Made by a program: the position numbers and the translations under genes. A stretch of 64,000 nt of DNA from an uncultured Lachnospiraceae bacterium (lineage in GTDB: Bacteria; Bacillota; Clostridia; Lachnospirales; Lachnospiraceae): NCBI GenBank assembly GCA_944377405.1, contig CALWES010000001.1, positions 62,001-126,000 on the forward strand. Direction: 5' to 3'. Every line of letters starts with the position of its first letter. Position 1 is the stretch's first letter. Under the pieces are notes generated by a model. The model was not told the DNA's origin, did not search any database, and was given only the letters and a program-made list of their open reading frames with translations. This document shows positions 60,584 through 64,000 of this stretch, in pieces.

Positions 60584-61651
60584 TTATCCTCTCCCTTCTT
60601 CTATTCCGTAAGCTATAAGCTCAGACAGGCGGGACACCGGTACCGGATAGAGGCGGCAGCTTCCGATGGACTCAGGAAGGATCAGGGTGATCTCATCTCC
60701 CCGGCGCTTTTTATCTGACAGGGCCACCTGGGCCAGTTCCTCCGGTCCGTAGGGGGAGGTCACGGGAAGTCCCTGCCGCAGAAGGGTCCTGCGGATCCGT
60801 TCCGGCACCTCCGGGCTGCAGAGGCCAAGGTGACGGGCAATGCCTGCGGCAATGACCGTGCCGATGGAGACTGCATGGCCGTGGGTGACGGTAAAGTGAC
60901 TCAGCTTTTCCACCCCATGGCCTATGGTATGGCCCAGATTCAGAAGCTGTCGGGTCCCATGATCGAATTCATCCGTCAGTACTACATCCCGTTTGATGGA
61001 AACGCACTCCTCAATGATCTCCGGAAGCTTTTCCCTCACATCTCCTGACTCAAAGATTCCGAAGAGCTCCGGGGAAGAAAGGATCCCGTATTTTACCGCT
61101 TCTGCGGAGCCGTCGGCAAAGACCTCCTCAGGAAGGGTGGAAAGAGTCCCGTGATCGCAGATCACAAGGGAAGGCTGCCAGAAGGCACCCGCCAGGTTCT
61201 TTCCGCTCTGAAGATCGATTCCCGTTTTTCCACCAACGGAGGAATCGATGGCGGCAAGGAAGGTGGTGGGGATCTGTACGAAGGGGATCCCCCTCAGGTA
61301 GGTGGCGGCGGCAAAGCCTGCCATATCTCCCGTCACACCGCCTCCAAGGGCCACCAGAAGGTCGCTTCTGGTAAGCTGTTCCCTGGCCAGAAATTCCAGG
61401 ATATCGATGTAGACTGTGGCGTTCTTTGAGGCCTCTCCGTTTGGAAATACGTATTTGCAGACAGAGTAGCCTGCCCTTTCCAGGGAATCCTCCACGGTGG
61501 AGCTATAAAGCCCATCCACGATATCATCCGTTACAAGGGCGATCCGGCAGGGCTTCTTTACTTCCCTGATCAGTTCTCCCGTATCCGGAAGCAGACCCTT
61601 TCCGATGAGGATCCTGTAAGGTGTATTTGTATTGACATCAACTGTTTTCAT
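60584..61651 (-). CDS. aroB: 3-dehydroquinate synthase
   Basis: The product is 355 aa from ATG 61651: YIDILEFLAREQLTRSDLLVALGGGVTGDMAGFAAATYLRGIPFVQIPTTFLAAIDSSVGGKTGID is the NAD/active-site block, followed by RQLLNLGHTIGHGVEKLS with metal-binding His residues. An open extension upstream to 61837 is a different frame of tyrA and was not included. The start overlaps the tyrA stop by 14 bases. Confidence 0.95.
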   Translation of the reverse strand: MKTVDVNTNTPYRILIGKGLLPDTGELIREVKKPCRIALVTDDIVDGLYSSTVEDSLERAGYSVCKYVFPNGEASKNATVYIDILEFLAREQLTRSDLLVALGGGVTGDMAGFAAATYLRGIPFVQIPTTFLAAIDSSVGGKTGIDLQSGKNLAGAFWQPSLVICDHGTLSTLPEEVFADGSAEAVKYGILSSPELFGIFESGDVREKLPEIIEECVSIKRDVVLTDEFDHGTRQLLNLGHTIGHGVEKLSHFTVTHGHAVSIGTVIAAGIARHLGLCSPEVPERIRRTLLRQGLPVTSPYGPEELAQVALSDKKRRGDEITLILPESIGSCRLYPVPVSRLSELIAYGIEEGRG

Positions 61652-62507
61652 AGCTGTCGATTCCCTCCTTGCATTCCCGGCCTTCCCTAAGGAGCCGGAA
61701 GAGCATGTCCCTGTTTCCATCAGACAGGGCATCCCGGTATTCCGTAAGACGCTGGATGATCCCATCCACCTCTGTAAGGAGGCTGTCCCGGTTGTCCAGA
61801 AAGAGCTCCGTCCACATGGTCTCATTGAGCCTTGCAACCCGGGTCAGATCCTTATAGCTCCCGGCGGAAAATCCGTAGTGCTGCCTGGCCGTGGGACTTT
61901 TTACATAGGCACTGGATACCACGTGGGCCAGCTGGGAGGTAAAGGCGATCACCCGGTCGTGCTCCTGAGCTGTGGTCAGGGTGATCCTTCCGAAGCCCAG
62001 GGACAGAAAGAATTCTTCCGCAAGCTTCAGGGTGCCGTTCTGCTCAAGGTCCTCTCTCCTGCCCTCCGGCGGAACCAGGATCATGGAAGCTCCCCGGAAC
62101 AGATCCCTGTCTGCATTTTCATAGCCGCTTTTTTCCTTTCCCGCCATGGGATGGCCTCCTAGGTAGCGAAGCTTCGAGCCCTCCGGGGAGGAAATAAGCT
62201 CTTCCATGGGGCCCATGACTGCCTGCTTCACGCCGCAGAGGTCTATCAGGAGACAGCCGGGCCGGAGCCTCTCCAGGTGGGAACGGATATATTCCACGGA
62301 AGCTGCCGGATAAAGGGCCAGAAGCAGCAGATCGCAGTCCGGAAGGTTCTCCTCCCCAAGGACATCCTGGATCCCTCCGTCGGAAAGGGCTGCGGAAAGC
62401 ACGGCTTCATCAAGGTCAAAGCCCAGGACGCGGTGGTCCGTAAAGGCGGAGGCAGCCTTTGCCATGGATCCGCCTATGAGGCCCAGGCCTGCGATTCCAA
62501 TGATCAT
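61638..62507 (-). CDS. tyrA: Prephenate dehydrogenase
   Basis: The product is 289 aa. The Rossmann motif is IAGLGLIGGSMAKA. LGGHPMAGKEKSGYENADRDLFRGA is the prephenate-site block, and VIAFTSQLAHVVSSAYV plus YKDLTRVARLNETMWTELFLDN follow. No ACT domain is present at the C-terminus, so feedback by tyrosine may rest on the first enzyme and on attenuation. It overlaps the DAHP synthase gene by four bases. Confidence 0.94.
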   Translation of the reverse strand: MIIGIAGLGLIGGSMAKAASAFTDHRVLGFDLDEAVLSAALSDGGIQDVLGEENLPDCDLLLLALYPAASVEYIRSHLERLRPGCLLIDLCGVKQAVMGPMEELISSPEGSKLRYLGGHPMAGKEKSGYENADRDLFRGASMILVPPEGRREDLEQNGTLKLAEEFFLSLGFGRITLTTAQEHDRVIAFTSQLAHVVSSAYVKSPTARQHYGFSAGSYKDLTRVARLNETMWTELFLDNRDSLLTEVDGIIQRLTEYRDALSDGNRDMLFRLLREGRECKEGIDSYENS

Positions 62508-63523
62508 AAAGCGATCTCCTTCTTTCCGACTACGGGAAGGATCTGATTCAGCTCCTTTGTCAGGGATGCAAAGGCATCCGGCGTGATGGACTGGGGCCCG
62601 TCACATTTTGCATGGGGCGGATCGTTGTGGACTTCGATGATGAGTCCGTCTGCTCCTGCCGCTGCCGCCGCAAGGGACATGGGGCGGACCATCCGGGCGA
62701 TGCCTGTGGCATGGCTTGGATCTACGATCACCGGCAGATGGGAAAGCTCCTTGATCACCGGGATGGCGGACAGGTCCAGGGTGTTCCTGGTATAGGTCTC
62801 GAAGGTACGGATGCCTCTTTCACAGAGGATGACCTGCTCATTGCCGCCGGCCATGATATACTCCGCACTCATGAGAAGCTCCTGGATGGTGTTGGCCAGT
62901 CCCCGCTTCAGAAGGATGGGCTTCCGGATATGTCCAAGCTCCTTCAGAAGCTCAAAGTTCTGCATGTTCCGGGCTCCTACCTGGATCACGTCCACATCTT
63001 CAAACAGGGGCAGGTGGGAGGCGTCCATGATTTCCGTTACGATGGGAAGCCCCGTCTTTTCCTTGGCCTTCAGAAGAAGCTTGAGTCCCTCTGCCCGCAT
63101 TCCCTGGAAGGCATAGGGGGAGGTGCGGGGCTTGAAGGCCCCGCCCCGGAGCATGGTGGCGCCGGCCTTTTTCACTTCCTCTGCAATGGTGCAGATCTGC
63201 TCCTCGGATTCCACGGAACAGGGACCGGCGATCACCTGGAAGTAGCCGCCTCCGATCCGGCTTCCTCCCACTTCCACGATGGTATCGTCGGGATGGAATT
63301 TACGGTTGGCATTTTTGAAGGGCTCCTGGATCCGCTTGACGGATTCCACGAATTCCAAACCCTGCAGCAGGTCCTCGTCCACCACGGAGGTATCCCCCAC
63401 AAGGCCAAGGATCGTCTGGTATTTTCCAACGGAAAGGTGGGTCTCCACCCCCATGGACTTCAGCCAGGTGATCAGATTGTCGATCTGGTTCTGCTGTGTG
63501 TTTTCCTTCAGTACAAGTATCAT
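62504..63523 (-). CDS. aroF: 3-deoxy-7-phosphoheptulonate (DAHP) synthase, type I-beta with N-terminal regulatory domain
   Basis: The product is 339 aa. Residues 1-70 form the ferredoxin-like (ACT-like) regulatory domain seen in I-beta enzymes. The barrel has VIAGPCSVESEEQI, GATMLRGGAFKPRTSPYAFQG, QVGARNMQNFELLKELG, PILLKRGLANTI, RGIRTF and VDPSHATGIARMV, then EVHNDPPHAKCDGPQSI. It commits erythrose-4-phosphate and PEP to the shikimate pathway. It is the first structural gene after the Phe/Tyr leader. Confidence 0.96.
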   Translation of the reverse strand: MILVLKENTQQNQIDNLITWLKSMGVETHLSVGKYQTILGLVGDTSVVDEDLLQGLEFVESVKRIQEPFKNANRKFHPDDTIVEVGGSRIGGGYFQVIAGPCSVESEEQICTIAEEVKKAGATMLRGGAFKPRTSPYAFQGMRAEGLKLLLKAKEKTGLPIVTEIMDASHLPLFEDVDVIQVGARNMQNFELLKELGHIRKPILLKRGLANTIQELLMSAEYIMAGGNEQVILCERGIRTFETYTRNTLDLSAIPVIKELSHLPVIVDPSHATGIARMVRPMSLAAAAAGADGLIIEVHNDPPHAKCDGPQSITPDAFASLTKELNQILPVVGKKEIAL

Positions 63524-63590
63524 TTTCTTCCTCCTTATCCTGTTCCGCTCCGGCAGTCCTGCCTGTTCCTGCGCGGAGCCCCGGTTTCAT

Positions 63591-63623
63591 AAAAAAAGCT
63601 CCGCAGTGTTTTCCTGCGAAGCT
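63591..63623 (-). terminator. Attenuator terminator upstream of aroF
   Basis: On the minus strand AGCTTCGCAG (63614-63623) pairs with CTGCGGAGCT (63597-63606) around seven bases, then seven T follow. It lies 68 bases before the aroF ATG and 40 bases after the leader peptide stop. Confidence 0.85.
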
Positions 63624-63662
63624 CAGCTTTTGTTTTGATATCCTGACAAAAATGTTGAGTTT

Positions 63663-63755
63663 TTATTTTGCAGCAAAACACGAATAAACCTTACCCTTCT
63701 CGAAGGTAAAGTAAAAGTAAAAGTAATATGCAGCTGCATTTACGATCTGCTTCAT
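63663..63755 (-). CDS. Aromatic leader peptide (Phe/Tyr attenuator), 30 aa
   Basis: The frame runs from ATG 63755 (GGAG seven bases upstream) to TAA 63663. Its core reads AYYFYFYFTF, eight aromatic residues of ten, with further Tyr and Phe later (KVYSCFAAK). Coding for the repeat overlaps an RNA hairpin, CTTTACCTTC facing GAAGGGTAAGG, that would act as the pause stem. Ribosome stalling at Phe/Tyr codons would break it and favour read-through of the terminator at 63591-63623. This is the logic of pheA/pheST leaders in enterobacteria, here in front of the whole aromatic operon. Confidence 0.9.
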   Translation of the reverse strand: MKQIVNAAAYYFYFYFTFEKGKVYSCFAAK

Positions 63756-63786
63756 GTTCGTGCTCCAAAATAAATTTACGCCATCA

Positions 63787-63815
63787 ATCATAGCATAATC
63801 ATTTAGTGATGTAAA
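63787..63815 (-). promoter_or_regulatory. Promoter of the aromatic operon
   Basis: On the minus strand TTTACA (63810-63815) and TATGAT (63787-63792) are spaced by 17 bases. The transcript would start about 25 bases before the leader ATG. Confidence 0.75.
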
Positions 63816-63860
63816 GTGGGAAAATGCCCTTTTTCCGTTTTTTTGAATGCAGGGACCGGA

Positions 63861-64000
63861 TCATCCGAAGAGCTCCTCTGCGATCTGTTTCCAGGCCCGG
63901 ATGGAAGCCTGAAGTTTTTCATGGGAAACGCAGTAGGCGATCCGCACATATCCCTCTCCCCGGAAGGAGGATCCGGGAACCACCAGGATACAGTGTTTTT
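63861..64000 (-). CDS. PLP-dependent aminotransferase, C-terminal part (5' end outside window)
   Basis: The last ~46 residues are visible, ending at TGA 63861-63863. They include LVVPGSSFRGEGYVRIAYCVSHEKLQASIRAWKQIAEEL, the C-terminal substrate-carboxylate Arg motif (GYVRIAYC) of class I aminotransferases (AspC/PatA type). Its place directly before the aromatic operon suggests it could transaminate phenylpyruvate and 4-hydroxyphenylpyruvate, but the substrate cannot be known from this fragment. Confidence 0.85.
   Translation of the reverse strand, partial: KHCILVVPGSSFRGEGYVRIAYCVSHEKLQASIRAWKQIAEELFG

Noticed and set aside
61652-61837. N-terminal extension of AroB
   Set aside because: The added stretch is an off-frame reading of tyrA, rich in Ser/Arg/Gly and unlike any AroB. 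The ATG at 61651 begins the normal N-terminus.

Overview
The window looks like a chromosome segment of a low-to-mid GC Gram-positive anaerobe, most likely a Lachnospiraceae-type Clostridium relative. Pointers are sepF-lspA-rluD, a LexA of the Gram-positive type, mre/rodA and mutSL clusters, a YnbB-type PLP enzyme, Ala/Thr-rich NlpC/P60 proteins, strong AGGAGG ribosome sites and sigma-A promoters. No rRNA or tRNA genes were seen.

Layout. 1-7.8 kb: end of nadD, sepF-lspA-rluD, a secreted NlpC/P60 hydrolase, lexA, and a MacB-like ABC exporter with a small DUF4418-type protein. 8-11.2 kb: a NitT/TauT-type importer. 11.3-12.05 kb: a type III (ToxN/AbiQ) toxin-antitoxin locus with three 34-35 nt antitoxin repeats. 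12-20.5 kb: two closely similar double-cubane-cluster (HgdB/YjiM-like) reductases and their ATP-dependent activator, flanking a complete RbsA/RbsC-like importer with a DUF3798 binding protein. 20.5-21.8 kb: a tiny Gly/His/Cys-rich peptide and a XerS-like tyrosine recombinase. 21.86-28.43 kb: a complete inovirus (filamentous phage) prophage between divergent ~100 bp direct repeats. It encodes a pIII-like adsorption protein, several tiny membrane proteins, a pVIII-like major coat protein, a Zot/pI ATPase, a HUH Rep, a ribbon-helix-helix repressor with three TAGGGCCCTA operators, and a pV-like small protein. It encodes no recombinase and probably uses the chromosomal one beside it.

28.5-31.4 kb: a YtrA-type GntR/ABC-2 operon and a TtcA-family tRNA thiolase. 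31.5-41 kb, minus strand: a cell-wall elongation cluster (radC-mreC-mreD-mrdA-rodA-mgsA-dac, a P-loop protein, a HlyD-like adaptor) that has no mreB or minCDE. 41.2-49.4 kb: ynbB-miaA-mutL-mutS-miaB. 49.5-55.1 kb: an oligopeptide importer operon. 55.3-63.8 kb: a compact operon with every enzyme from DAHP to phenylpyruvate and 4-hydroxyphenylpyruvate, including an AroE-AroK fusion. It is preceded by a Phe/Tyr-rich leader peptide and an attenuator. The right edge cuts a PLP aminotransferase gene.

The most notable parts are the Gram-positive inovirus with its recombinase-adjacent attachment site, the paired reductase/DUF3798 transporter locus, the type III toxin-antitoxin locus and the aromatic attenuator. 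All family calls come from reading motifs; no database search was run.
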